This document shows positions 28,551 to 36,292 of a DNA stretch of 64,000 nucleotides, piece after piece. Position 1 is the first letter of the stretch; each line of letters opens with the position of its first letter. The notes under the pieces are model-generated. The model did not search any database. It was not told the DNA's origin and saw only the letters and a list, made by a program, of their open reading frames with translations. The translations under genes and the position numbers were made by a program. Source of the DNA: UBA6168 sp041752395 (GTDB taxonomy: Bacteria > Bacteroidota > Bacteroidia > Chitinophagales > Saprospiraceae); contig JBGSWN010000215.1 of assembly GCA_041752395.1 (NCBI GenBank), positions 62,001 through 126,000 of the forward strand, written 5' to 3'.

Positions 28551-30017
28551 ATGGCAAATTACCAATGTACACATTGCGGCATGAAATACATCACCCCACC
28601 TCCGGGTGCATGCACATATTGTGAGTTATACATGAAAGTTATTTATACAGGCGAGGATGATAAGCGGAAAAAAGAGGAACAAGATAGGGAAAGGCAACGA
28701 CAACTTGATGCAGATAGGGAAAAAGAGAGACAAAAACAAATTCAGAGGCAAGAAGAAGAAAAAAGGAAAGCCAAAAATCGGAAGCAAGAACCACAAAAAA
28801 AGGAATCATCCAATTCTTGGATATATATAGTAGGTTTAATTTTTATCATTTGGGTTTTATCAAGAGACAATAAAGAAAGCAGTGCTAATACTTATTCGAA
28901 TACGACAAACAGTGGCAAGGTGGTTGATAATAATAATACAACCCAAAGTGAGTTGAACCATAGCTCTTCTTTGATTAAATTAAGTGAAAAACAAGGCTAC
29001 TATTATGAAGCTTTTCTTCATCAAGTCCTATTTAAACAAATTAATTTACAAGAAAATGATGATGATGTAATAAAAAAGGCAAGTTTCTCCAAAGCTAACA
29101 TTAGCCCGTATTTACAAGATTTTACACTTTATGGTGATGAGTGGTGGCTATGGCATTTTAGACTCAGGTTTGTTGAAATGGGTGACTTAAATGGTGATAA
29201 CATAAGAGATGTCATAATTGGGACACATTCTCAAGGAGGTGGAACCGGAGGTAATGTTGCATATGATTTATATTTTATTCTGTTAGGTAACGGCGATGGC
29301 ATATTTAGACAAATTGATGCTTTTAATCTTGAAACAGATTTACAACTTCCTCAAAATGTAAGTTCTTATGCAACAATAAAATCAATCTCAAGTGGATATT
29401 TGTTGGGCGAACTAAACTATACTAAACACTGGGGAAGAAGTAATGCAGAAATTCTTTGGGAATCAACCCCTGCAAAGTACGAACTGTTGAATTCTTTACG
29501 CCTAAAATTGATTGAATATGAACAGGAAGATATATCAAACTTTGAAGCTGATATCATTGATGAAGTTTCTATCGAAGAAGATGTTCCTCAAAGTTCAAAC
29601 CAAGTAAGCAACTTATCGCTATTACATGAGACCATTTGGTCAGGACTTAACGAAAAGGATATTTCTTCAACTACTCGAATATCCTTTTTCAATGAAGGTG
29701 AAATCACATATCATTATCTCGGTCAATGTTCATTTGATTACCCACTTAAGACATTCAATAATGAAATAATAATGTATTGGGATATTAAATCAGGTTGCGT
29801 TTATAATGTATATTCCATTTTTAGAAATAACTTCGGTTTAAGTAGAACACCTAAAGTCGGAAAGCCATTTGCCAAACTCCGAATAATTGATTCAGAACTT
29901 CTAATGATTGATTATTACTACCCAGAATGGGTAAAAAGATTTAACGAAGAGCATAAGAAGCAGGGGCTTACACAAGATGATATTTTTCCAGAAGGTTTTA
30001 TCAATGGAGTTTATTGA
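28551..30017 (+). CDS. AT-rich membrane protein with N-terminal zinc ribbon
   Basis: A 488-residue protein in a new arrangement. Residues 6-24 hold two CxxC knuckles (Cys6, Cys9, Cys21, Cys24), a likely zinc ribbon. Residues 38-85 are a highly charged coiled coil, 90-105 a transmembrane helix and 106-145 a Ser/Asn/Thr-rich linker. The C-terminal ~340 residues are extracytoplasmic and include an FG-GAP/VCBS-like calcium-binding repeat (GDLNGDNIRDVIIG near 203). The zinc ribbon would be cytosolic and the large domain periplasmic, suggesting a signalling or stress role. It pairs with the previous AT-rich gene. Confidence 0.75.
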   Translation: MANYQCTHCGMKYITPPPGACTYCELYMKVIYTGEDDKRKKEEQDRERQRQLDADREKERQKQIQRQEEEKRKAKNRKQEPQKKESSNSWIYIVGLIFIIWVLSRDNKESSANTYSNTTNSGKVVDNNNTTQSELNHSSSLIKLSEKQGYYYEAFLHQVLFKQINLQENDDDVIKKASFSKANISPYLQDFTLYGDEWWLWHFRLRFVEMGDLNGDNIRDVIIGTHSQGGGTGGNVAYDLYFILLGNGDGIFRQIDAFNLETDLQLPQNVSSYATIKSISSGYLLGELNYTKHWGRSNAEILWESTPAKYELLNSLRLKLIEYEQEDISNFEADIIDEVSIEEDVPQSSNQVSNLSLLHETIWSGLNEKDISSTTRISFFNEGEITYHYLGQCSFDYPLKTFNNEIIMYWDIKSGCVYNVYSIFRNNFGLSRTPKVGKPFAKLRIIDSELLMIDYYYPEWVKRFNEEHKKQGLTQDDIFPEGFINGVY

Positions 30018-30033
30018 ATAAATAAGAAAAATA

Positions 30034-30073
30034 CCCGCTGGCGCAGGGTGTTCCCCCACGCAGAGGCTGGTTC
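30034..30073 (+). repeat. 40-bp dispersed repeat, copy A
   Basis: Begins CCCGCTGGCGCAGG and ends GCTGGTTC. It differs from copy B (30992-31031) at three of 40 positions; a more diverged copy is at 32539-32576. It starts 16 bp after the stop of the previous gene. Confidence 0.85.
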
Positions 30074-30185
30074 AAGATTTTCCCAGTATGGCGCAAGCGC
30101 ACCATCTACCACTTAAATTGAGAGATGGCACTTCTTGTATCGGGCTGGGTTCGTTGACGCTTTTGGGTAAGGCCAGCCAAATTCA

Positions 30186-30367
30186 TCACGCAGCCGCAAC
30201 CGATTTTTTTTCAGCAGCAACCTTTGCTTTGTTCGCTTTTTTGTCGGCAGCTTTTTGCGCCAGTTCTTTTGCTGGAAATAGGCACTGCGGGCCTTTTCCT
30301 CCTCGACAGTCAGTGCGCCTTCGCCACCGATGAAGTCCACGTCAAGTTCTTCTTTTTTTTGCTTCAT
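30186..30367 (-). pseudogene. Small protein gene with a probable one-base frameshift
   Basis: From the ATG at 30367 the first ~32 codons read coherently (KEELDVDFIGGEGALTVEEE), a pattern I associate with short conserved Bacteroidota proteins. Near 30270-30275 the original frame turns into an odd Arg/Leu/Trp-rich sequence. The frame reached by adding one base reads AKELAQKAADKKANKAKVAA and ends at a stop at 30186. A K/A-rich helical tail is the expected end of such proteins, so one base seems to be missing. It could be a real mutation or a sequencing error. It is the last of three small genes on this strand. Confidence 0.6.
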
Positions 30368-30415
30368 GGCCTTGGTTATTGAAAGTATTTGTTGATGAGT
30401 TTAAGGGCGGCTTGG

Positions 30416-30664
30416 TTACGCCACCGCCTTCATCCTGAGCATCACTTCCAATTCCCCTAAAGTATCGAAGATGCTTTCCCGTTGAGCGTCGGTGAGCTTG
30501 TTGCCTTCCAGTTCCTTGCCAAGCGATTGCAGGGGTTCCGTCGTAAATTCGGTCAAGGCTTCTAATGGGAGAGACAGCATATAGTTTTTCAGCATGGTGA
30601 GTTGTTGGAAACGGTCGGTTTCCGCAAAGTATTTATCCAGGAATGGCTGATGGTTAGAAGTCAT
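30416..30664 (-). CDS. Small helical protein, 82 residues
   Basis: An 82-residue acidic, wholly alpha-helical cytosolic protein. Features are an aromatic N-terminus (HQPFLDKYFAETDRFQQL), an LPLEALTEF turn and a closing helix (FDTLGELEVMLRMK). It lies 21 bp after the next small gene upstream (30686-30859) and 48 bp before the frameshifted one, forming a three-gene set of short proteins. No known domain is recognised. It could be a toxin-antitoxin or regulatory partner, but nothing shows that. Confidence 0.6.
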   Translation of the reverse strand: MTSNHQPFLDKYFAETDRFQQLTMLKNYMLSLPLEALTEFTTEPLQSLGKELEGNKLTDAQRESIFDTLGELEVMLRMKAVA

Positions 30665-30685
30665 GGTAGTTTTTTTAATGGTTGG

Positions 30686-30859
30686 CTAAATGTTGTCATT
30701 CTTGGAATTCAGGAAGTTGATTTCGTCCAATCGGCTGTCAATGAATGCTTGGTAGCCTTTTACGCCTAATTTTTCCTTGAACTCCTTTTCAAACAATACA
30801 GCAATAGTTAGCTGGTCTTTTAACAGTTTCTTCCGTTGTTCTCGTTGTTTGTCCGTCAT
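30686..30859 (-). CDS. Small basic helical protein, 57 residues
   Basis: A 57-residue protein from the ATG at 30859. An ATG 11 codons upstream would add a poor basic extension. It is very rich in Lys, Glu and Arg (TDKQREQRKKLLKDQL), then LGVKGYQAFIDSRLDEINFL. It is first in the minus-strand trio. Charge and length would suit an RNA-, ribosome- or protein-binding regulator; no family is recognised. Confidence 0.55.
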   Translation of the reverse strand: MTDKQREQRKKLLKDQLTIAVLFEKEFKEKLGVKGYQAFIDSRLDEINFLNSKNDNI

Positions 30860-30991
30860 GTTTGGAAGTTTTCTCTTTAGCAAAGATAACAATTTTCAAT
30901 TTGGAAAAAGAACGAGCTAAATATTTTCCCGCTGGCCCACCCGCTGTCCTTCTATTCAAAGAACGGCACTGATAGTTGATAGCTGTGCTCC

Positions 30992-31031
30992 CCCGCTGGC
31001 GCAGGATGTTCCCCCACACAGACGCTGGTTC
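30992..31031 (+). repeat. 40-bp dispersed repeat, copy B
   Basis: 37 of 40 positions match copy A (30034-30073). It lies between the small-gene trio and the DUF4185-like gene. Confidence 0.85.
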
Positions 31032-31125
31032 TTCCCCATTGCTAAATGATGAACCATTATTGACCGTTCTTTTGCAGGCTTTACCTGAAGTCCATAGGCT
31101 CCTAAACATTGCGGGAGCCATTCCA

Positions 31126-31155
31126 TTGCAAATCCGAACCTATTTTCTACTTTCG
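31126..31155 (+). promoter_or_regulatory. Putative Bacteroidota-type promoter
   Basis: TTG at 31126-31128 and TACTTTCG at 31148-31155 are 19 bp apart. This fits the -33 TTTG / -7 TAnnTTTG pattern with one mismatch in the -7 box. The ATG at 31173 is 17 bp downstream. Confidence 0.4.
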
Positions 31156-31172
31156 TCCCAAAACAACCAACC

Positions 31173-32504
31173 ATGAAAAATAGGACTTACATAACGATCA
31201 CCATCCTCGCCTTGGCTTGCATATTACTGGCAAGCTGCAAGCCCAACCAGCCGCAGGAAACACAGGCCGAAGCTGGCACGACTGCCAAAACGCCTAGTTT
31301 CAAGCTCATCCAAACCGACACTTTCCGGTTCAACAATTTCGTGGACTGCAACATGGCGGAGGCGTGGGTGGGCGATACCTTCCGCATTTTCCCCGGCAAA
31401 TATGGCGAAGACCCTGTCTGGGGTGCCGCCAAGGAACTGAAGTTTTCGAGCGGCAAGCACGCCGACGAGGCGTTCAGCAATCCGGCATCGGCATACGTTG
31501 CGCCGAATATGCCCAATAATGCGCCCGCCGGAAAGCCGGGCCTGCACGGGGCGGTCTGGTTCGAGACGGTTTACCAAGACCCCAAGGATGCTACGGGCAG
31601 CACCCTCTATGCCATTTATCACAATGAAAACTACCCGGAAACGCTGCCCTTCGACCCTGCCACGGGCGAGGGCTATATGGACAAGGACTGGCCGCTCGGC
31701 CTCACAGACCGCATCACGCCCGCAGCGGTCTGCCGCATCGGGGTCATGAAATCCACCAACGGCGGCTGGGCTTGGGAGAACAAAGGGCTTTTCATCGAGG
31801 ACAAACAGCCCCGCATGATTCTCAAGCCGCACAATACTTCCAAGACATTTGCTGGGGGCGTCGGCGACCCATCCGCTGTGGCTGTGGGCGATTATTTGTA
31901 CCTGTTTTATGGTGAGTATGGCTATCCCGGTGTTTACAATGCCAAGACCTACAACCCTGATACCGAATGGGGCGGCCAGTGCATCAGCGTCGCACGCATC
32001 GCCATCGCCGACCTCGAAAACCCGCAGGGCAAGGCCAAGCGGTGGGACGGACAGGGCTTCAATGCCGCTTGGGACAGCTTCGGCAAGCCGATGCCCTCGC
32101 TCCAAATACCACAGGCAGAGGGCGGAGGCCCAGCGTCTTCGCCAAAGGGTGGTTTCCACTGGGGCCCATCGGTCAGTTGGAACAGCTACCTAGACTGCTG
32201 GGTGATGCTCATGGGCCGGGTGGAAGGGCAGTCGTGGATTGGCGACAAGCTTTACATTTCCTTCAACCCACACGCCGACCTTGGTGCGGGCAACAACTCG
32301 CAGGACTGGTCGAAACCGCAACTGCTCGTGCAAAAACCGGGGCATGTAATGTGGTATCCTTCCCTACAGCCTTTGAACACGCCGGAAGACGTGCAGGCCA
32401 AGCGTACCAGCCTCCGCCTTGGGAAGCAGGCTAGGCTGTTCTTCAAATATTCCGATTTGGGAAAATACTGCTCGGAGTATATCGTGGAGTTTGAGAAGGG
32501 GTGA
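31173..32504 (+). CDS. DUF4185-like lipoprotein (beta-propeller glycosidase-like)
   Basis: A 443-residue lipoprotein with the lipobox LLASC (Cys22) and an Ala/Thr/Gln-rich linker. The rest is a predicted beta-propeller with repeated blocks such as VCRIGVMKSTNGGWAWENKG, GGVGDPSAVAVGDYLYLFYGEYG and WGPSVSWNSYLDCWVMLMGRV. These resemble DUF4185 and GH43/GH32-type five-bladed enzymes, where Asp and Glu at the blade openings make the active site. Asp in GVGDPS is a candidate. Substrate unknown. The gene is alone, with a repeat on each side and a plausible promoter. Confidence 0.75.
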   Translation: MKNRTYITITILALACILLASCKPNQPQETQAEAGTTAKTPSFKLIQTDTFRFNNFVDCNMAEAWVGDTFRIFPGKYGEDPVWGAAKELKFSSGKHADEAFSNPASAYVAPNMPNNAPAGKPGLHGAVWFETVYQDPKDATGSTLYAIYHNENYPETLPFDPATGEGYMDKDWPLGLTDRITPAAVCRIGVMKSTNGGWAWENKGLFIEDKQPRMILKPHNTSKTFAGGVGDPSAVAVGDYLYLFYGEYGYPGVYNAKTYNPDTEWGGQCISVARIAIADLENPQGKAKRWDGQGFNAAWDSFGKPMPSLQIPQAEGGGPASSPKGGFHWGPSVSWNSYLDCWVMLMGRVEGQSWIGDKLYISFNPHADLGAGNNSQDWSKPQLLVQKPGHVMWYPSLQPLNTPEDVQAKRTSLRLGKQARLFFKYSDLGKYCSEYIVEFEKG

Positions 32505-32538
32505 ATCTTAGCAGAGTCGCCAGCATATTAGGAATAAA

Positions 32539-32576
32539 CCCGCTGGCACAAGGTTCTTCCATACAGATGCTGGTTC
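32539..32576 (+). repeat. Dispersed repeat, diverged copy C
   Basis: Shares the ends (CCCGCTGGC and GCTGGTTC) with copies A and B but has several substitutions and is two bases shorter. Just after it, 32584-32600 is complementary to 32679-32695 with two mismatches. Confidence 0.6.
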
Positions 32577-32721
32577 AGGTCCACAGTTGTCACAAGTATG
32601 TTTAAGCGGCTCTAAGGTCACTTAGTTCTTACAAAATACAAACTTGCACGAACTACAAAACTTAGATTCTGCCTCAGTCATACTTGCCACAACTGGGTTT
32701 ATAATCACTCCGATATGCTTT

Positions 32722-33192
32722 TCATTCCCCCTGTACCTTCTTAAGCAAGTATTTGGTGGCATCCTTCACCGACCCGTCAGCATTCATACCCAGCAAACCA
32801 TCTGAAGTGACCTGGTATTTCATATCGCCAGATTTTCCCTTCAGCGTGACCACCGTGCCTGCTACCGACCATGTACCATTCGATTCTACCGTCTTGGGCT
32901 GTTTGCCTTGGTAATCCTCCTGCATGGTATAGGTCCTTTGCTCATCTGCATTCAAAGTAAGCATGGTTTGAATGCCGTCACAACCATCGCAAGGCAAAAG
33001 ACCATTGTAGAATGCCGCCAATTGTTCCACGGCAGCTTGCGCTGCACTGGAAGCAGCAGACGCAGATACGATAGTGTCGGATACCGGTGCTTCTTCGGTA
33101 GATGTAGCGGGCTCCTTTGGGGCATCGCCGCAGGACTGAAAAGAAAGGATTGCAAATGCAATCAATACAAGTAAATAAGATTTCTTCTTCAT
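32722..33192 (-). CDS. NlpE-like lipoprotein, copy 2
   Basis: A 156-residue paralogue of the lipoprotein at 21556-22026, with the lipobox FQSC (Cys21), an acidic Ala/Ser/Thr linker and the same YNGLLPCDGCDGIQ motif with a CxxC pair. The two mature domains are almost identical, while the linkers and bases upstream have drifted. Similarity also extends tens of bases upstream, so the duplication included the promoter region. It may respond to a related envelope or metal stress; family function is inferred from NlpE only. Confidence 0.85.
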   Translation of the reverse strand: MKKKSYLLVLIAFAILSFQSCGDAPKEPATSTEEAPVSDTIVSASAASSAAQAAVEQLAAFYNGLLPCDGCDGIQTMLTLNADEQRTYTMQEDYQGKQPKTVESNGTWSVAGTVVTLKGKSGDMKYQVTSDGLLGMNADGSVKDATKYLLKKVQGE

Positions 33193-33457
33193 AAACTAAA
33201 ATTTAGAAATTAAGATGATGAGTTTGACAGTTTTACCAAACCGTTTCAATGTGCAAATTAGGGCAATTTCTTTCAATTATTTCAATCAAAAAATTATGTC
33301 ATTTTTTGGAAGAGTTCAATAAGTTTCATGACAGCAAATCTGCCAGGTTAAAAAGTCATTTAGTTTGTCTATAAACTAAAATGGGTAATTTATAAAGCTA
33401 CAATGGAAAGCTAAACGCATGAAAATCAATGCACGCCTTGCTGTACAATGGCTTTAT

Positions 33458-34345
33458 TTAAAAAGCTTCTTTCCAATACTTATTAGCTTTCATATAAACC
33501 ACGTTTTGACGAAAATCAAAAAACACATTAAAGCGACGCAAAAGCCCATTTCCAAAAACTTTCATGGGAATAGTGGCAGACCTTGCTGCAAAGCTCAATG
33601 GGATATTTTTTATTTGTTTTCCTCCAAGTTTAGCTTTGGGCAATTGCTTGGTCTCAATCTTAAAAACATTGCCAAAGGCATCCTTTAATTCGGAGGTGCT
33701 GAGAGTCTTGAGTTTGGACTGCATCCCATATTGCTCGCCGATTTTTGGGTCAAGCAAAATAGAACCGCCATACCCCGTATGAAACATAAAGGTATCCCGG
33801 TAAATGTCTCCTCCGATTCTTAATTCCCCCAAAATGAAGGTGCTGCCCTTTTTTATGAATAAAGGGCTTTTTTTGCAGCCCCTCGGCAGTTTCGGGAGCC
33901 TATAATGCACGACCATGCGCAAGTTATCGTAATCTATTTCAAGTATTTTATCTTCGAAAAAATCAAAACCAAACTTACCATCTGTGCCTTCTCCTGAATT
34001 TTCATCAACAAAAACAAGCAGGCTGTCCCATCGCAAATTGTTGATGGTCAAGGTATTGCCCTCGCTGTATTCCGATTCGGCGTCACCTCCCCAAGTGTGA
34101 ACTTCGGTGGATTGACCTCTGCCCAGAGGTATCTTTTTCGATTTAAGTGCATCCTTGGTTAGCGTCACTCCCGTAGCACTTGTATGATACATGAGTGTCA
34201 AGGTGTCAGACTGATTGATGCGGGCTTTTACGCAGATATTATGCTGCTTGTTGAGGGTAAAATTGATGGTATCTGGCCGAGTTTGGGCTTGCTTATATCC
34301 AATGAAAACAGCTAATAATTGGCAAACAAGCATTGATTTTTTCAT
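33458..34345 (-). CDS. Exported retropepsin-like protein lacking the catalytic Asp residues
   Basis: A 295-residue protein with a short signal peptide. Two repeated lobes follow the plan of bilobed retropepsin-like aspartyl proteases of Bacteroidota: LTLMYHTSATGVTLT at about 49-63 and FMFHTGYGGSILLDP at about 187-200. Each lobe is followed by a GFDFFEDKILEIDY- or GLLRRFNVFFDFR-type strand pair. In both places the expected Asp of the D-T/S-G motif is His (His54, His189). The fold is well supported but ordinary aspartyl proteolysis is not. It may be a non-catalytic binder or use another chemistry. Confidence 0.7.
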   Translation of the reverse strand: MKKSMLVCQLLAVFIGYKQAQTRPDTINFTLNKQHNICVKARINQSDTLTLMYHTSATGVTLTKDALKSKKIPLGRGQSTEVHTWGGDAESEYSEGNTLTINNLRWDSLLVFVDENSGEGTDGKFGFDFFEDKILEIDYDNLRMVVHYRLPKLPRGCKKSPLFIKKGSTFILGELRIGGDIYRDTFMFHTGYGGSILLDPKIGEQYGMQSKLKTLSTSELKDAFGNVFKIETKQLPKAKLGGKQIKNIPLSFAARSATIPMKVFGNGLLRRFNVFFDFRQNVVYMKANKYWKEAF

Positions 34346-34529
34346 AAAAGGATTTTTATTATTTGGACAAAGATGGGTATTTGAGCGCTTCTACCACGGC
34401 TTCTATTTTTCAAGCACAGCTTCGAGCAAATTTTAACAAGTTTTAACATGGGTACAAAGCATCGTTCTCAGCGAAAGCACAGTTATCCGTTTGTATTGCT
34501 TTTTGTCAATTGAAATAAAATCTTTCAAA

Positions 34530-35246
34530 ATGAGACATTCATTACTGTATTTATTCGCCCTGCTTGGTGTGATGACAGCCTTAACTTCTTGCTTTTCCCC
34601 ACGCACCGTCGTCGTGATTGACGCAGACCAAGACGCTATAAAATGGAGCTACGGACGACAAATCATTGACCAAAAAAAGGACAGCCTCGAAGCCGCTATT
34701 TACTTCGACACATACAATAAAAAAGACCTAGTCTTCGATGTGGAAGTGACCAATTGGGGCAAGGAATCCGTGCTGGTTTCCCCAGAAAACATCTACCTAA
34801 AATGCGCCAATTCGGAGGCCGAACATCTCGCCTACGACCCAGAAAAGGTCTTGCTCAACCAAGCCATTGACGCCAGCCGTCACGAAGCCAATTCCAAGAA
34901 TTTGGCGATAGCGGTTGGCGTGGCAGCCATAGCTACTATTGTGGCCGTAGCCGTAACGGATAATGGTGGCAATGGAAACAACGGGGGCAATGACTTTAAT
35001 AATGGAGGCAATATAACCTTTATAAGCACCTACGTCGTACCCCCATTGCCTGCGCCAGCGTTGCCACCTTCGATGGATTTCTGGGAGAATTATTCCCTTC
35101 GTAAAACGACCTTGGAGCAGAATTATAAAGTCGGTGGTAAAGTCGTGCTGCCCCGATTGGATTATTGTCCGGCATTGGAGGTATATGTTCCCGTTGGGAA
35201 TGAGGTATTTATAGGAAGATTTAAGCAGCGGATTGTTCAGCCGTAA
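34530..35246 (+). CDS. Lipoprotein with a Gly/Asn-rich segment
   Basis: A 238-residue lipoprotein from the ATG at 34530; the frame extends 13 codons upstream without a signal. The lipobox is LTSC (Cys21). Residues about 25-115 are beta-rich and hydrophilic (EAAIYFDTYNKKDLVFDVEVTNWG). A short hydrophobic stretch follows at 132-147 (IAVGVAAIATIVAVAV), then a run rich in Gly and Asn, then a C-terminal beta domain. The hydrophobic stretch next to the Gly/Asn run may insert into the membrane. No family recognised. Two large palindromes lie downstream. Confidence 0.75.
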   Translation: MRHSLLYLFALLGVMTALTSCFSPRTVVVIDADQDAIKWSYGRQIIDQKKDSLEAAIYFDTYNKKDLVFDVEVTNWGKESVLVSPENIYLKCANSEAEHLAYDPEKVLLNQAIDASRHEANSKNLAIAVGVAAIATIVAVAVTDNGGNGNNGGNDFNNGGNITFISTYVVPPLPAPALPPSMDFWENYSLRKTTLEQNYKVGGKVVLPRLDYCPALEVYVPVGNEVFIGRFKQRIVQP

Positions 35247-35286
35247 TATCAAATATGGCTTTTTGAATAACTACTTGCTAATTTCC

Positions 35287-35342
35287 GCAAGGGGGCAAGC
35301 CCCCTTGGAATATCGACTTTTCCAAGGGGGCTTGCCCCTTGC
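35287..35342. repeat. Nested palindrome
   Basis: The left arm 35287-35309 pairs with 35321-35342 over 22 bases with one bulged G. Each arm is also a palindrome of its own (CAAGGGGG...CCCCCTTG), so the DNA can form either two small hairpins or one long one. The same plan is seen at 57746-57990. Confidence 0.85.
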
Positions 35343-35412
35343 CGAACCCCAAGCATCAATCAGTTAGTTAATCAACTATAAAAACCCTAAAAAAATCAAG
35401 TATAGCACCTCC

Positions 35413-35460
35413 TATAAAGCATAAAAGCCCGACCAATTGGCCGGGCTTTTATGCTTTATA
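35413..35460. terminator. Strong bidirectional terminator
   Basis: A perfect 19-bp stem (35413-35431 with 35442-35460) surrounds a 10-nt loop. The GC-rich core AAGCCCG/CGGGCTT ends in TTTT on either strand. It separates the convergent genes ending at 35246 and 35491. Confidence 0.9.
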
Positions 35461-35490
35461 TAAATCTTATTCCACAGAAATATCTAAACC

Positions 35491-36015
35491 TCAATCCTTG
35501 TCCATTTTATCCTGCAATTCATTCTCTTCCAAGGTGATATTAAATTTACTGGCAAATGCCGTTTGGGCCGCTTGGAAATCACCATCATAAGTCGCTTCGT
35601 CTGCCTGTACTTTTTCCATGATTTCATTCAAACGAGCCAACGCAGCATCATCCATTTCACCACCATAAAGGAGGTTAATTATCTCCCGATAGTCTTTGTC
35701 AATAATTTGAACATAAAACTGAAACAGCGCCAAAGCAGATGCTTTGAGCTCAGCCCCTCCCTCAAATGGCCCTAGTTTTTTAGTGGCAGCAACACCTGAC
35801 TTGGCGGTAACGAGCAAATCTTCTAAAGTGGGCGAAATCCCTTCCTTCGTCATGCCCTCCTCACCGAATTTCTCAATGAGCAACAAAATTTTTTCGCCAA
35901 TCTTGTTTTGTTCATTCACAATGAAATCGTTGTATTCGACAGCATTTGTAAAAGTTTGTGCATTTCCAGTAAAAAAAGCAGCCACGAAGGCGATTGCAAG
36001 AACAAAAGATTTCAT
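35491..36015 (-). CDS. Secreted helical protein
   Basis: A 174-residue exported protein with signal peptide MKSFVLAIAFVAAFFTGNAQ. The mature part is acidic and helical, with a regular pattern (EYNDFIVNEQNKIGEKILLLIEKF ... FQFYVQIIDKDYREIINLLY). It resembles small surface proteins of the LIC11966-like type, but this is a tentative recognition. It ends in a charged tail, DKMDKD. It stands alone and is read toward the strong terminator. Confidence 0.7.
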   Translation of the reverse strand: MKSFVLAIAFVAAFFTGNAQTFTNAVEYNDFIVNEQNKIGEKILLLIEKFGEEGMTKEGISPTLEDLLVTAKSGVAATKKLGPFEGGAELKASALALFQFYVQIIDKDYREIINLLYGGEMDDAALARLNEIMEKVQADEATYDGDFQAAQTAFASKFNITLEENELQDKMDKD

Positions 36016-36205
36016 TCGAATTGTTTAAAAGGTAAATTTAATTGATTTTAGAATTGAAGCATTTTGATAAAAATCAAACGTACTGTTCCCGCCTCATATT
36101 CAAAACACTTGCCAAATATTCGTTTCATGTTGAACGCCGTCTTCTGAGGATAAAAGTATGGATAGGAAAGAGTTACAAGGTTTCTGAATTTCATAAATTT
36201 CACAG

Positions 36206-36238
36206 TTTCCCCAAGTACCAAACTTCCCCCTACCTTCG
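36206..36238 (+). promoter_or_regulatory. Putative promoter of the lamin-tail pseudogene
   Basis: TTT at 36206-36208 and TACCTTCG at 36231-36238 are 22 bp apart. This resembles the -33/-7 Bacteroidota pattern and the TACTTTCG box before the gene at 31173. The ATG at 36293 follows. Confidence 0.3.
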
Positions 36239-36292
36239 CCAAAATCCTAGGCAATTAAGCAACCCAAAACCCTCAAATACCACCATAGCATC

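Noticed and set aside
31224..32159. 311-residue minus-strand frame inside the DUF4185-like gene
   Set aside because: It is a shadow of a GC-rich coding region; the plus frame has a lipobox and a promoter.
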